Of a stretch of DNA of 64,000 nucleotides, positions 42,558 through 55,600 are shown piece by piece. The notes under the pieces are model-generated. The model was not told the origin of the DNA, searched no databases, and saw nothing but the letters and a program-made list of their open reading frames with translations. Position numbers and translations under genes: made by a program. The stretch is from Trichopria drosophilae (lineage: Eukaryota; Arthropoda; Insecta; Hymenoptera; Diapriidae). The stretch is taken from positions 20,248,001 through 20,312,000 of the forward strand of contig CM059583.1 of NCBI GenBank assembly GCA_030407085.1, read 5' to 3'. Position 1 is the stretch's first letter, and every line of letters begins with the position of its first letter.

Positions 42558-45500
42558 CTGTGGAGAACAAAATGCCATTTTTAAATTAATTACGGAAGAA
42601 TAAATAATGTCTATTAAACGTTCAATAAGAATTATCAGAAAGTCAACATCAAATGATGACTCTTAGCACCCGATGATATCATCCGTCGTTATTGTTTATC
42701 ATTGTGCACCAATTGTCATCTTGTATAAAATAAAATGTGGTTTACTTACTCGAAAGTTTTGTCAACAAGGTTCATGCTGCCCAGGAGTGATTCCCGTACG
42801 GCCTTCTCGACTTGCTGTGCATCTACCGTAGCGTTAGCAGCCAACAGTTTTGCGGGTGTGCCGGATTGCGCAGTCGTGCCCATCATGATTTTAACAGGAA
42901 GTTCCTCGTTGGTTTGGCCGAAAATCTCTCCAATTGGTTGCTGGAGGATCTGTCCGTCGAGAACCAGCCATTCGTGTCGGGTAGCAGCGGCGGTTGCCTC
43001 CTTCGGGTCCGGAAGTCCCTCGTATCCGGTGGTCCAAGACTCCGGAACGGCTTGAATCAACTCCATAGGTTTCTTGTTCCTCAGACAGGTGGCGTCGCTG
43101 CATCGGATCTTAGTTAAGAATGGTTCGTAACGCTTTTCAGAGTCCTTCAGTTTGGCATCGCGTCCAGGGAATATGGCGCTACCACTTGAGATCCAAGCCT
43201 TGGTGAAGAGAGGATTTGGGAAACGACTGGACATAGCCTTGGTCTTGCGAGAGCCAATCAATGTCGAAACAAGAGTACCACCTGCCCTATGACCCCAAAC
43301 AGTCACCAGCTTCTTGTCACCGCCGAAGTTTTCGATGTTCAACTGAACCCACTGTAGGGCTGCAATGATGTCGGATAGTCCATAATTACCAGATGTTATT
43401 GGGTGCGTAGCACTCGACAATGGATCGGCAGCAAGAAAACCGAAGATGCCCATTCTGAAAGGTAAGAAACCATTATATTTTTAGTAAAAATGTACATTTT
43501 GAGGTTGAAAGATACCAAATCACTCGCAACAAATTAGCACATCTATATTAGCAGTATGCTTACCTGAAGTTGGGTCTGACGAAGATCATGTCTCGTACCC
43601 TAGCGACGACTCCTGATGGAACCATGATACCAGGCGATGGTCCCAAGAGCGTATCGGCACCGATGAGGACGACGACGGGCAACGGATTGTCATACTTGAC
43701 CTTCGGCGTGTAAACGTCCAGGTACATGCAGTCTTCATCTCCAGTCCAGTGTCCAGTAGCATTACGTTGCCAACATGGCTTGGTGACGTTATGAGCGTAA
43801 TACGTTCCGTTCCAGCAACGTTCGAGCTTGTTTATCAATTCCGCCGGTTGCCAACGTCGATCGCCAACCGGTGGCACTGCGTAAGGGATACCCCGGAAGA
43901 CGAAGGCCCCTTCCTCCAGGACACCCTCGACGTTACCACAAGACGTCACCGTAGAAACGTACTTGCCGTCCTTGACTGGCTGGCTCGGATTACGACGCGA
44001 GCCAGCGCAAGCGAAGCATATGATTACCAGAACAGCGAGGGCGATGAAACCGGCTGCCACTGTAATTACAAATTATCGATTGTCAATGAGTCACATACGA
44101 GATAAAGAGATAATTTTTACATCTAGTTTCAAGGAGATCCGAAAACAGAAAAGTTGAGGTCAACTCCTAACCTAACCTACACTCTAGAATTCTTAGAGTG
44201 AATAGAGTCAGATAGGCTAAGTGGGGATTACAGTAGTTCTTCCCTTATTCTAATTTTTTCTCTTCTCCTATTCTAATATTTCCCCTCACGCGTTCTCCCC
44301 ACTAACGTATGTTGACGTGTGGATTTTTAAAATAATAATAACGACGCATGCGCAACAAAAGAAAAAGAGACAATAGTGAGACAGCAAATCTTAGTAGTGG
44401 GGGAGAGAAGAAAATTAGAATAAGGGAAGAAGGCAGCCATCTTGCCTGACAAAGATGGGCATTTTTATCGCTAAAACCTGCCACCCTGTTAGTATAAACA
44501 TTTTCACCGCAAGTAAAATTGAAATGTCACTGCATCATAAATGGAATTTCATTCCAAGCGCAAGTAAATATTGAAGAAATAATTATTTTACTGAATTTTT
44601 ATTGAGCAGAAGTAAACAAAATTGTCATTAGATAATCAAATTTTTAAAATTACTATTATAATTTTTATACAGTATGCCAGCAAGCAATTATCAAAAAAAT
44701 TATTTTCTAAATACCTGAATTATTTATTTTTTATTTCTCGATATTTTGAAATTACTAAAAAAGCCTAAAACATGAATAAATCCATATAATATACAATTCA
44801 TTGTTGCCATCATTATTCACAATTACCGAAGATTTGAACTAACCCAGAAATTATTATTAATTAGAATACAATTTAATGAATAAGATAAGTGTACCACTCG
44901 AATGAAAATAGTAATTAAATTTGATGGTATTTCATTAATAGCATGCATGTTTCTAGTTATTATTAACACATTCATCTGCTAATGAAGTTTACGGATGATT
45001 TTCAAAATATGATAAATTTCCCACGAACGACGGACGTTACTTTAATTACTTAATTAATTATCCCATGCGTTTCTTCTTCTAACCTTTGACAGCATTAATT
45101 ACGGGTTTAATTAATTTTTTATAGAAGTTTAGCAATTTTAATTTCGTTTCGACAATGCGTATATTTGTTTATTTGTTTACTCTATACAGAGATTTTATTT
45201 ATTCTTGTAGTACGAATAATACGTATAAAAAATATGTTTCTTTTAATGAGTTAAGTAAACTAAAATTTCTCCATTTACTGGCAGTTTTTTCCTTTGTTTC
45301 GTAGATTAATGTTTTGAAAATGTAAATTTCCACATTTGTAAATCTGGGATAAACGAACAGAACATAAATAACAGAACTTCTAAACCCTGTATTATGAACT
45401 AAAACCATTTCATATAAAGTTTAATGACTCGTACTTAGGATTAAATAACGTCGATATTAGCCACGGAAATGAAAATGTATTCCAAAGTTTTCAAATTTTG

Positions 45501-48500
45501 TGTAAAATATAACTACACTTAATTAATATTTTATACTTGAGTCGTTTTTATTAATTATTTCAATTAGTTCCTTCGAAAAATGTAGTTTTACTTTAAAAGC
45601 ACTTCCCTCGGCAAACTTATTGATTTTAATTTCATCAAAAGAATAATGGTTCTAATATACCGAAAATCTAAATTAACTAATTATTTTAAATTTTATTACT
45701 TCAACACAAGGACATATTAGACACTAATGATTTAGTTTCGAAATATCAGGTTACAATCGGAAATAATATTACGTAGTACATCGATCATAATGACAGCATA
45801 ATAACAAAAAGTACAAAATTTAATAACTCAAAAGATAATTGAAAATGTTCGTGGATAGATAGTAACAAATTAATTATTGTCACATTGAGACACGTCAGAT
45901 GAAGGAAGACTACATGTGTTATTATGGTAGTGATGTCATCGTCCCTTTGACAGGGATCCACTCATTTAAAATTGTATCAGCTGTGACTAATTTCATTGAT
46001 TCATAGACTAGAACATTAGACCAGGTGCTCAAAACTGAATCGTTTAAACAACGATGACAAAAAATGAAAATAATAAAAGACATTTATGCATGGGAAGAGC
46101 AGGACAATATTTATGTCATAATAAATGATGACTTATTATCATGAAATTACTCAATCTATAATTCAATTTCTAAATGTTAAATAATTCAGAATGCGATGGC
46201 GCGATTTCGAATAAAGTTGAATTAACGTCGAAATTCAGAAAGAATATGACATGACAAGATTTTTAATATGACAAAAATTACTTAAAACGACTGAACCAAT
46301 CTTTTATTGCAAATATTCAGCACGAACGACAAAATATATTATTTAAAAATCGAAAAACTTTTTATTAAAAAACAATTAAACTTCATTTCGTGAAGTGAAA
46401 AGAATTTGATTAATGTTTATAGAAACAATGCTATAAACGTATTTGTAATATATTCATTTAACCGTATCCTTCGTTATTACGGCAGCATTATAATCATCGA
46501 CATCTACCTACCGGAAAAAACTTCTCAATTTCACTATCGACGACTTCCTTTGATATTATCGTTCCTCTTTTCCAATGCGTATACTTAAATAATCTAATTC
46601 TGCAGTTTCATTAAAACTTTCATCTTTTACAATGAGGTAAAACGTAACAAACAATTGGAAACCCAATTATTTTGAAAGCCCCGAAATTATTTTTTTATTC
46701 CGAATATATTTGATTTAAAATTAAATTGTTGCTACCATTTATAAATAAACCTTTCCAATCCAGCATTTTACTTTGATTGAACAAACAATCGTTACACATA
46801 GGATTTTTTAGCAATTTAATTTAATAACTGTTTTTAATAATTTTAAGTAGTCTAATCATAAATTATGTATTAACGATAACGAATTTTTTTCTTTGTGACT
46901 TATTTTTCAGTGAAAAGAAAGTTGCATAAAATAAAACCACGAATGTTTTAGAAATTAAATGCATTACTTTCAATAGAGCGACACGTTTGATAATTTCGAA
47001 CTGAATCGAAAATACTCATCGATTCGTGAACTTAGCTTTCGCCAAGACGAAAGTGCATGCATTGAAAATAGATTGTCGGTTTGTAAACGTTCATCGCGAA
47101 ATCGACAAAGCATTCTCGATATCGGAATTAGTCCGAAACTGCTAATGAAGAAAATACTAGAAATAAATGTGGAATTTATCAATGTGTTATTTAATATCGT
47201 AATAAATTAAACTTGGATTTTAGTTACTTCGTATTATAAACAGTTTTTAAAATCTGAAAGTAAAGAGACTACGAGATTTATAGGAAAAATAAATAATTAA
47301 ATTTATCCACTAATTAATATAAAAACCAGAAATTACTAAAACAACAAAATAGGTGGTCTTCAAAAATAGTAGGTCTTCTAGTAAACCATTTTTGGAAGAG
47401 TTTAAGTAACAATTTTATGACGAAAAGTATTTAATAGTATCTCATTAACTAGTCTTCTAAATTATCTACATCTTCAGAGTGAGATTTCACTTTATAATTA
47501 TAGTCAAAAGCCGCTTTTAAAACAGTCTTCACTGCAGAATATTTTATTAGTACAATACAGTCCCGTTATATTCTCCGAAAGAGGTGCCGTTTCCCCCACT
47601 CCCTTCAGTCGCGTTATGTTCGTGACGTCATAGTAGGCCCTTCCTGAGGCCCCACCCCGCAAGGGGTGAGAAAGAGAGCGGCATTACATAAAAATAACGA
47701 GACGGAACCGGACAAATATGCTGGGACGTAAATATAGCGAGATGCAATTATACCGGGACTCTACTGTATAAAGTTTCCGACTATTACACCGAAATTATGA
47801 AGACTGCAAAGGATCTGTCAATACTTTAAATTTCATATCTATAGTATTAGATATATCTCTTAAAATCGCCTGATAAAGTTACCGCGTGGTGGCGCTGTCT
47901 CGTAAAACAGACGCACCGAGTATAGTCATACGCAATCGCTCTCGCAAGTGGAGAAACGCGCTTAATTCCATTCGTAGATAATGCATCCATTAGTCGATAA
48001 TGCAGGCCAATATCTTAATGAGTGATTTAAGTAATCTTAAGTCGTCGTCATATTATTAAATATTCACTAGCGCTTCGAATGAAGTTTCACATTTTAAACA
48101 GTGATCATTTCCTGAAATATAGTGACATTTTACTTTCTCTGTCTGAATTTTGAAAAATCGATTAAATGATTTTTCGTAGATTACTTTATAATCTGAGCAC
48201 TTTAGGCCCTTTTCTGCAATTTAACGGTAATATACATATGCTTGAGTGTTAAAAATACCGTAAAAAATACCGAAAACTTAGTCGAACACTTTCCAACGTT
48301 ATCTCTATGTAACGTTATGCGTGCCGCTTTTTCGTTATCCATTAATGACTAACTGTTAAGAAGTACTTACAAGTGACAAGTAAGTTCCTTCGGGCTGCAG
48401 AGACGCATGCAAGGAACGGATGTTGCTTGGGTGGTTCGCCGCCATCGTTGGCTTCGCCGTCAAGACGGACGGTTTCCATGCCGTCCTCGTTGGCAGCTGC

Positions 48501-51500
48501 ATTTTTTCCACCAGCATCGTCAAGAGTCTCGGCACTTGCCAATCCTGCGGTACCCAATTCAGCGTCTGCCTCCTGAAAATAAATGAGCAAATAAAATAAA
48601 AATTCCCACTCAAAACGTCGCATTATAATGAAAAAAACTCCACGAAATTCGACCATTTTCTCCACCCGCCATAAAACATAAAAAATTATTAAAATTTTGT
48701 AAAATGTAAGTTTGAACATCAAAATTATGAAATCTAGAGACAATTCGGTTAAATTTACGCTCAATTACTGAAATATAGATATTTAATCATATTTATGTAA
48801 AATGTGAAATTTACAAAAATTATTTATCAAAGCAAATATACGAAATAGTGTGAAACTTCTTTCATGGATTTCGTCGCCACCTAGCGCTCGCCGCGAAAAC
48901 CTTCTCATTTACATGCGTGTAATTAGCGCTAGAGGGCGAGAAAACTCGATGTTAAAGTGGCACATCGTTATAACATCGAAAAACAATGTTTTAAAGACAG
49001 TTTTGGCGCCCAACAATGGAAATCGTTTGGTCCTTCTTAAAAGGAGGAAGATAATGTCTTATTTAACTGTTTACGCCAATAAATTTTTCCAAAATTTTGA
49101 GTAAATATCTCGGATTATTTTCACGCCTGATGGATCTCTGTACTTTCCGAGGGATTTATCGTCAACAAACATAGGAGGTTGCAGACGTCAATGGGGGAAA
49201 AAGGAAGACCTCTTCATCCTAGATTAATCGAAGATACGAAAATGGTCATATATACGTGTATCTCGTATCCACGACTGCATTCCTCACCTCGGGAAATAAA
49301 CCGCGACCGACGATGCCGCTGATATAAATTCCTTTCTTTCCCATGGCACTAACAGCACCGGACGGACATTATTCGCGCTTGGTTAAACTCGGAAAATTCC
49401 AAAGCAAAATGGGACGATACAAAAAACATCCGACAACGGACACGACTTTTTTCCCCTGGCCTAATTTGTCGCACGCTCAATTTATCAGCGCCCGATGAAT
49501 AGATCCGCCCATTATACGAGACGGAATTGCACTCGAATTAATTGTTTTAATTGGTTTGCCTTCTAGTAATAGTCTATGGTTTTCTTAACATCTTCTAAAC
49601 AGACAATTTTGTAAATAGAACAAAATTCGGTCCAGTTTAAATCTAAATAAAAAAAATCAGCCATTATATTTTGTCAAATATACATTAAGTGTGGCTACTG
49701 AAGAAGGTTCATTGTTAAAGATTTGAAAAATTAAAAACCCCAAATCATGGACTTTCCGATCTCATAGGTGTTACATAACCTAACACACTTTTGGTGCAGT
49801 AATGTGAAGCAAGGAGACCTTAGAATATTGCAAGAAGATACAACCAATAATCCCTAGCAATCTAAAAACACTGCTGTTTTACACTCCAAAACTATTTAAA
49901 ATACAATTTCAAACACGTAAAAATGTCTCACTTTTTCCGATATGGTCATCGTCCCTAGTAATACTTTTATTGTTTTTCGAAAATTTATTACGGACAAAAA
50001 TCACTTAATTTTTATCCTAAGAATCTAAAAAACTTCAGACATCACAACCGGAAGTGCTGGAACTTCTGTCCGCTACGACCGCCGGGAAGGAACTAACGAG
50101 AGGAACGGTTCGTTCCTTGGAACACAGAGCTAACAAAGGTTGCACCTGTCGTACACTTTCGTTTTCGAGGGTATGGGACCGATTTGCACTTGTCGTTTAG
50201 GGTTGGGGGGTAAGACATGTCGTATCTCTGACGATGAAGAGCTTTGAAGAATAGCTAAAAAACGCACACAAATGCCGAGATACTCACCAAACGGTGGATG
50301 AAGAAAGGAGCAGAGATTTACGGCAGGTAGATAAGAAAAGACCCCGAGATAAGAGACGCAAACCCGCACACCAGAGAAAAATGTGCGTGAAAAGAGATGA
50401 AATTCTGTATAAACTGCTATTTTTTATGAAAAGAAAATCCAGATAAAAAATTATTATGTCGATGTTCTAAAAAATTCTTTCATTAAAAGTCAAGTATCTA
50501 TGATAAGAAAATATTTTTGGGGAAATCTCAGAAACAATTTTAATGGACCAACCAAATGTCCAGTGGGATTATAAAATGTTTTTGGGATACGAAAAACGTT
50601 AATTCAATCACGGCGACAACTAGCGGTAAGTTGAGTAATTATATTGTGTTCACTGTTGATCGGTTCTGTCCTTCAAAACTCATCTGGCAAAGACAAACAT
50701 TAAAATATTGTACTAATGTAAACGATTCAGCTAATAAATAAATAAAAATACTAACAAGAAATAATTACTAGGAAAAGTTAATATTTAAAACATTCTTTAT
50801 TTTAAAATATTCATAGTTTTTCTAAACGAATATTAAATAAAAGAACAAAAGATCGTTTTATTCGAATTCCACAAAGGTTTAATGAAAGGAAACCGCTCAC
50901 CCAAATTCGTGTCAACACAATTAAACTGGACAAAACAAACATTTTTAACATATCTGTTTTTGCGACGTACGTTAAGCGATAGTATGCTGTGCACTCGTAG
51001 TGTAAAGTAGCAAACGGTATTTTATTCACTCGTATATAAAAACCATAAGTATATAATTGCAGAATGTAAAAATAAACTAGTCAATATAATCATAAAATAA
51101 AAATAAGCACGAGTATAATAGAAATTTTTTCCATATGCTTGGATGAGATTGTAAACATATTGCGTCTCTTTTTGTTCTAGTTAGTCTATTTAGATATTTT
51201 CTTTGAGGTGATTGATGGAAACTGATCTGCGTAACTTACACAAACGCTTCTTATTTTTAGTATGGTTGCGAAATCCTTTATTTTAAAATGTATTAATTAT
51301 CCGACGAACAAAAGTCCAAGAAGAAACTAACAAAATCAAATTCTAAAATATTTGAAAGAACTTCTAAGGCTTTATAAACTAACTAAGATTAGACTAATCA
51401 CCTAGTTACACGGTATAATATATAATTGCAATGAGCACTTTGTCTTTTACCTCAACTGTCCATTTACAGATACGTCGAAAAAAAACATTTTGCAAAAATG

Positions 51501-52667
51501 GAGAGGATGGAATTTCGTGCATAATTTCGAACCGGCAATCAGATGGTCTCAGGGTCAATTCCCGTACAGGACATTTTTTTAATTTTCCAAAAATAATAAA
51601 AAAAATTCCGCCTTCTCCATCTTTATGAAATATGATTTTTTTCGACATTTGAAAGGTTTCTGACGTTACGAAGCAAAAAAACAATTTTTTGTCCATTTTA
51701 GTTGTTTTGTTTTTTTTAAGGTTTATTATAGCCACATTTTAAATTAATTTGTTTCTTTTTTCTTCTTTTTTTTCGGGCGAATTCCATTGGCTCTACTTTG
51801 TTAAATAAGACATTTTGCAATATGGGTTTATCCTACTTCGTTGTTCAATTAAAAAATACATTTTTAAAGGGAGCAAAAAATGATAATTAAGAAGAATAAG
51901 TTTCCATCGAAAATCGAAAAAAAAATGGGTTTTCCACTAATCCAAAATACTAATTCGATAGTAATTTTGATTGTACTTGATTGTAGTGATGGATGTAGTT
52001 CTGTCAAAATAGACATTACGGGGGGTCCAAAAAAATAAAAAAAAAATTGTAATAAAATTATTTGAACCAGAGAATAATTTTATTATATCTCGTTAATATT
52101 TCCATATCCGTATATTGATATAAATTTTCTCTCGAACTAATTTACGAGCATCTTGCTTATATTTGTTATGTCACATTCCACGCCTCAAAAAAGCGATGGT
52201 GTCGCGTGATAACTAATTTCTCGACTTCGTGACTAGAAATCCTGTTTCTGAAAACAATTCCTTATCTCGAATCCAGATACAATCGTGACTCGATATTCTA
52301 AACTTATGATTTTAACGAAACTCTAAGGGAGGTAGATGCCCCAGGACGTCCTGCGGCGGCACCAAGTGAAAGCTTATGTTATGTGCATCGAATGCAACTC
52401 TCTCTCTCTCTCTCTCTCTTACATACTCTCACAATTTTAAAAAGTAAAAAGGCTTACCTTCTTCTTTCGGGGGAATACAGAGACCAGGGGCAATCTGATG
52501 GCATCAAGGAACCCCTTGTGCTCCTTTTCCTTGGTTTCCTTCTCCTTGGGTTCTTTCTCCTTGGTGTCTTTTGCAGGGGTCGTCGGTTTCTCCGCAGTAG
52601 CATTCTGCTCACCCTCCTTGGTTGCGGTTTCTGCGTCGCCACCCTCCGTCGGCTTGGTATCCTCGTC
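42167..52667 (-). CDS. Nrt: Neurotactin, joined exons (5' end missing)
   Basis: I join 52667-52458, 48572-48371, 44059-43564, 43454-42750 and 42557-42167: 2,004 bp, all GT-AG, phase-consistent. The product is a type II membrane protein: charged cytoplasmic part, a single membrane segment (LVTLAAGFIALAVLVIICFA), and a carboxylesterase-like ectodomain ending DYWIKDNIVPLYGRVD. By family knowledge, neurotactin is a neural cell-adhesion molecule that binds amalgam and guides axons in Drosophila. The motifs AGLASAETLDD and GDEDCMYLDV and the C-terminus match that family closely. The start-codon exon was not found downstream of 64000 or in 52.7-64 kb. Confidence 0.9.
42750..43454 (-). CDS. Nrt: Neurotactin, esterase-like core exon
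   Basis: Follows TACCTTTCAG and completes an Arg codon: MGIFGFLAADPL, SGNYGLSDIIAALQWVQLNI, ENFGGDKKLVTVWGHRAGGT. The nucleophile elbow of active esterases (GESAGG) is GHRAGG here, so the serine is lost and the domain should be a non-enzymatic binding module, as in known neurotactins. It ends at a GTAAGT donor. NAT at the ANATV stretch is a potential N-glycosylation site. Confidence 0.9.
43564..44059 (-). CDS. Nrt: Neurotactin, membrane segment and start of ectodomain
   Basis: The acceptor TAATTACAG at 44060-44062 completes a Leu codon. The exon opens AAGFIALAVLVIICFACAGS (membrane segment), then ectodomain GNVEGVLEEGAFVFRGIPYA, RRWQPAELI, ERCWNGTYYAHNVTKPC, DEDCMYLDVYTP and VVVLIGADTLLGPSPG. 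FRGIPYA and EDCMYLDV are signature blocks of the cholinesterase-like fold. NGT, NVT and NAT are potential glycosylation sites. It ends VRPNF-R at a GTAAGC donor. Confidence 0.9.
44231..44436. mobile_element. Degenerate pogo-like MITE
   Basis: The left end CAGTAGTTCTTCCCTTATTC has an inverted partner at 44405-44436 (GAATAAGGGAAGAAG), preceded by GGGGGAGAGAAGAAAATTA. TA lies at the left. The right terminus is eroded. Confidence 0.55.
47558..47766. mobile_element. pogo-like MITE, 209 bp
   Basis: The ends are CAGTCCCGTTATATTC and, reversed, CAGTAGAGTCCCGGTATAAT, flanked by TA. The interior has CGTGACGTCATAG at about 47619, the same CRE-like core as the MITE at 32171. Confidence 0.7.
48371..48572 (-). 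CDS. Nrt: Neurotactin, cytoplasmic juxtamembrane exon
   Basis: After TTATTTTCAG it reads EADAELGTAGLASAETLDDA, NEDGMETVRLDGEANDGG, and QHPFLACVSAARRNLLVT into the membrane segment. The AGLASAETLDD block is conserved with Drosophila neurotactin. It ends at ACTT/GTAAGT in phase 1, which matches the next exon. The long frame 48342-48764 that covers it reads past both splice sites. Confidence 0.85.
51473..51647. repeat. Hairpin-like inverted repeat
   Basis: ACGTCGAAAAAAAACATTTT … GATGGAATTT near 51473-51516 pairs with the reverse of about 51603-51647. The loop has a GGGTCAATTCCCG word resembling a Pol III B box. Probably a small MITE. Confidence 0.5.
52398..52419 (+). repeat. (CT)11 microsatellite
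   Basis: An uninterrupted CT run 39 bp from the neurotactin exon donor at 52457. On the transcribed strand it is a GA run just inside the intron. Confidence 0.9.
52458..52667 (-). CDS. Nrt: Neurotactin, cytoplasmic tail exon
   Basis: 70 codons, phase 0 at both ends, after GAATTTTTCAG: DEDTKPTEGGDAETATKEGE, a KEKEPKEKETKEKEHK lysine/glutamate run, then GFLDAIRLPLVSVFPRKKK. The last block corresponds to the GLLNAIKLPIANMIPKKK region of the fly protein. The exon starts without Met, so further upstream exons are required. Charged low-complexity sequence is typical of this tail. Confidence 0.85.
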
Positions 52668-55600
52668 CTGAAAAATTCAATGAAGACCGGCGACATAAGT
52701 TATAATGCTCTCAGTAATTTGCTATCTTTATGTCGATTTTACGACTTTACGCGTTGAAAATGCTTGAAATGTAGTAACGCAGTTAAATTTATTCGTATAA
52801 AATTCACATTAAATTAGCAGCTTATACCCGACAGTTAGGAAACAGGTCGTAAAAAAATTATTCGAGACATCGCTATGAAAACTCAAGACCTCATGAATTT
52901 CAGGAGAGCGAAAATTTTATTTTACTCCCTAGGGAGATTATGATGATGGAGAGTAGTAACATCATCGAATTTTCGAAAAGTGGTGTCTTGCGATTATTGC
53001 TGCAAAGTTTCATTTTGCGCCCTTGGTAAGGAAAGTACTATCTTGGAGGGAACAATAAGTGTTTGAGGACTGTCTAATATTTTTCTGACTGACTATACGA
53101 GTCGACAAAAACCTTAATCATAACGCGTCTGACCCTTCTATCCTTTCTGCAAGCCAACGAAGCCTTCGATTTGAATATCGGCGTAAGTAACGAGATTTAC
53201 CGGTTCGTAGCTCGCACGTGCGTCACGCCTCCCCACGCACTCGATTTATGAGAATTTTATGGGTTCTCCGGTCGGAGCATTGTTACAACGGACCAGGCAA
53301 TTGTAAGAGTGAAAGAGGAAAAGGAAGGTCCCCCCAGGGGGGGGGGGGGGGGAAGTGTGCAGACAACCTGGGATAAAATATAGTACACGCCGTGTTGTGA
53401 AGTTTGATTTCGATGCCCTTTCGTCGGGAAGTCCAAGCTTAAATTCATGTATTCTGATTTCAAACAATGATACCACTGGTGCAACTGCTGCTGAAACAAC
53501 TTTGTCTTAAGTCGAAACCTTTATTTAACCGTATTTTTAGTTTGCCCATTGGTAAATGCTTGGTAGTTGGTGTAACAATGGGGAATCCAGGGGGTGGAGT
53601 CCTTCAGAACGCAGACACTCCGATCATTGACGAATATACGACCGACTTTTAAAAGTTATAACAAAAATAGGTTCAAGTTTAGCATTGACCTTGAATATGA
53701 CCTTGTCGAGGATGATGTCTTGAAATTACCCTTAAAATTGTATGAGATCAATATCATCATAAAATAGTCCCGTCCATAGGGTCTTTGGGTATTCTTCTTA
53801 TCATCCGTATGTATCGGACAAGGTCTCTTGATAAATACCCTTCAGTTAACGTTAATTTTAACAATGGATAACACACGTCTTTGATTTTCAAAAATGTACG
53901 GTTTTTGGGATGGGATTGTTCCCGTTCAAATAAATTTGGGGTCAGTTTTCCTATATACCCGCTGGGATCTCCTTTTCACATGTTGTATACTTTCCAATTC
54001 GAAAACAATGCCGTAGCCACGAAGCATTACACAACATAAAAAAGACAAAAGACGCTCGATAAACCATTGGGGATCACGCCGCGATCTGATCCTTGGAGGA
54101 GAAAGGACGCTTCGGGAATAGCCGACACGAATCCAAATATAGAATCTCGCCATGAAGAGCCACGTGCGTACTTTTTAATCCCTTTTGCGTAGCCGTTTAT
54201 AGACCAGCCACGGTGCCACGAGGCCCCTAAGATTTTTCGGTTTCTCTGTGGAAACCACTTCAGATAGTCGTCAAAATTCGCAGAAGCCTTCGCACGCCCA
54301 AATTTAGAACGCATCACGCTATCATTCATAAAAAAAAATAAAAAAAAAAGAATGTTAACAAAATAAACCAATTCAAGTACAGGCTGCTCTTTGTGTGGAT
54401 CTTAACGACTTACATGGCGTGGCGTTAACGCTCGCACCATCACAATATCTGCCCATTTTCATCCGATCCGCCAAAACTGAGATAAACCGTGCGTTTAATC
54501 GACTCGAGTTGGGAGAAATGAAAGGACGTAAAACACGAAAATGTCAACAACAAGATAACTTGTCAGATTTCAGACTCAATTTGTATGAAAGGGCAAAAAA
54601 CGCCAAAGTGAAAATGTTAATACGCTTTTTAAAATTGAAATAGTCAATAAATTACTTTTACAACAATAGATGGCGCTCAAATCCAAAAATAGATTTAGCT
54701 TCATATACGATTGCCTATGCGAAAATGTTTACGGATTGATGCGCCGTCTAGTGGCCCATGACGAAACTCACTCGTGAAAATTTAAATACAGAAGTTTTCA
54801 ATTATTCCTTACGGTATAATACATTACTTTGTATGACTTTTCACTTTACGCAAGATCTTATGCATGATTCTTCCATTCCTTTATTCGGCGTGTGAAAAAC
54901 GAGACATTATGATGCACATCTTATCTTTTTTGATCAAAACAAAAAAAAGTATTTTAAAACTTACAACGTCACCGTCACTGCAGTTAATTAACTCTTTTGA
55001 TACACTTACGCTGAATTTCCAAACATCTCTCCATTATATTTTTGTATACATTTCGACTCCGACCACAGAACGTAAAACAAACGTTTAATCAAAACCAACA
55101 TCGTTAAATTACGAACGTCTAACACCCTCGAACGTATCCCGAAAAAAATGGCGGCAATGATAAATTACACCGCTCAAGTACATTGGAATGCAAACAAGTT
55201 TGTCGTCTCTTAACATTTTTATGGCAGTTCTGTGTATCCAAGAAATAAACGCACTCGACCTTTGCTACGGACGCAGTTTAAAAAGGCATTTTTAAAGAAG
55301 TGTCCCGCCTGGAAAGTTTTAAATAGAAATCGCGATTCGCATTTTGGCCCGTCTCAGACGCGAAATTCTTTGTGCCCCAAACTCCGGTACAGAGGGACAA
55401 CTTTTCTATTATTAGTCGTTTTCAAATATTCCCTCAAAAATGATACGATCCGAAACTGTAAAAATATTTTTAAATGTTTTTGTTGCGCGTGTGCACGTAT
55501 AGTTGAAAGAAGAAACTATTTTCCATTTGTTAGTAAAAGCTCCAACGATATATTGTATTTCTAACCTGTTTTCAGCGCTGACCGCTATCGTACGCGATAA

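Larger units (their letters stand above)
44060..48370. other. Neurotactin intron, 4.3 kb
   Basis: Contains two pogo-like MITEs (44231-44436, 47558-47766), CCTAACCTAACC at 44167, and otherwise AT-rich unassigned sequence. A GTGGTGGCGCTGT at 47886 resembles a CTCF core. The small frames here have no recognisable domain. Confidence 0.6.
48573..52457. other. Neurotactin intron, 3.9 kb
   Basis: Mostly unassigned. It contains an inverted repeat of about 45 bp with a 90-bp loop (51473-51647), CTCF-like words at 48876-48940, and a CT microsatellite at 52398-52419. No separate gene is supported. Confidence 0.6.
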
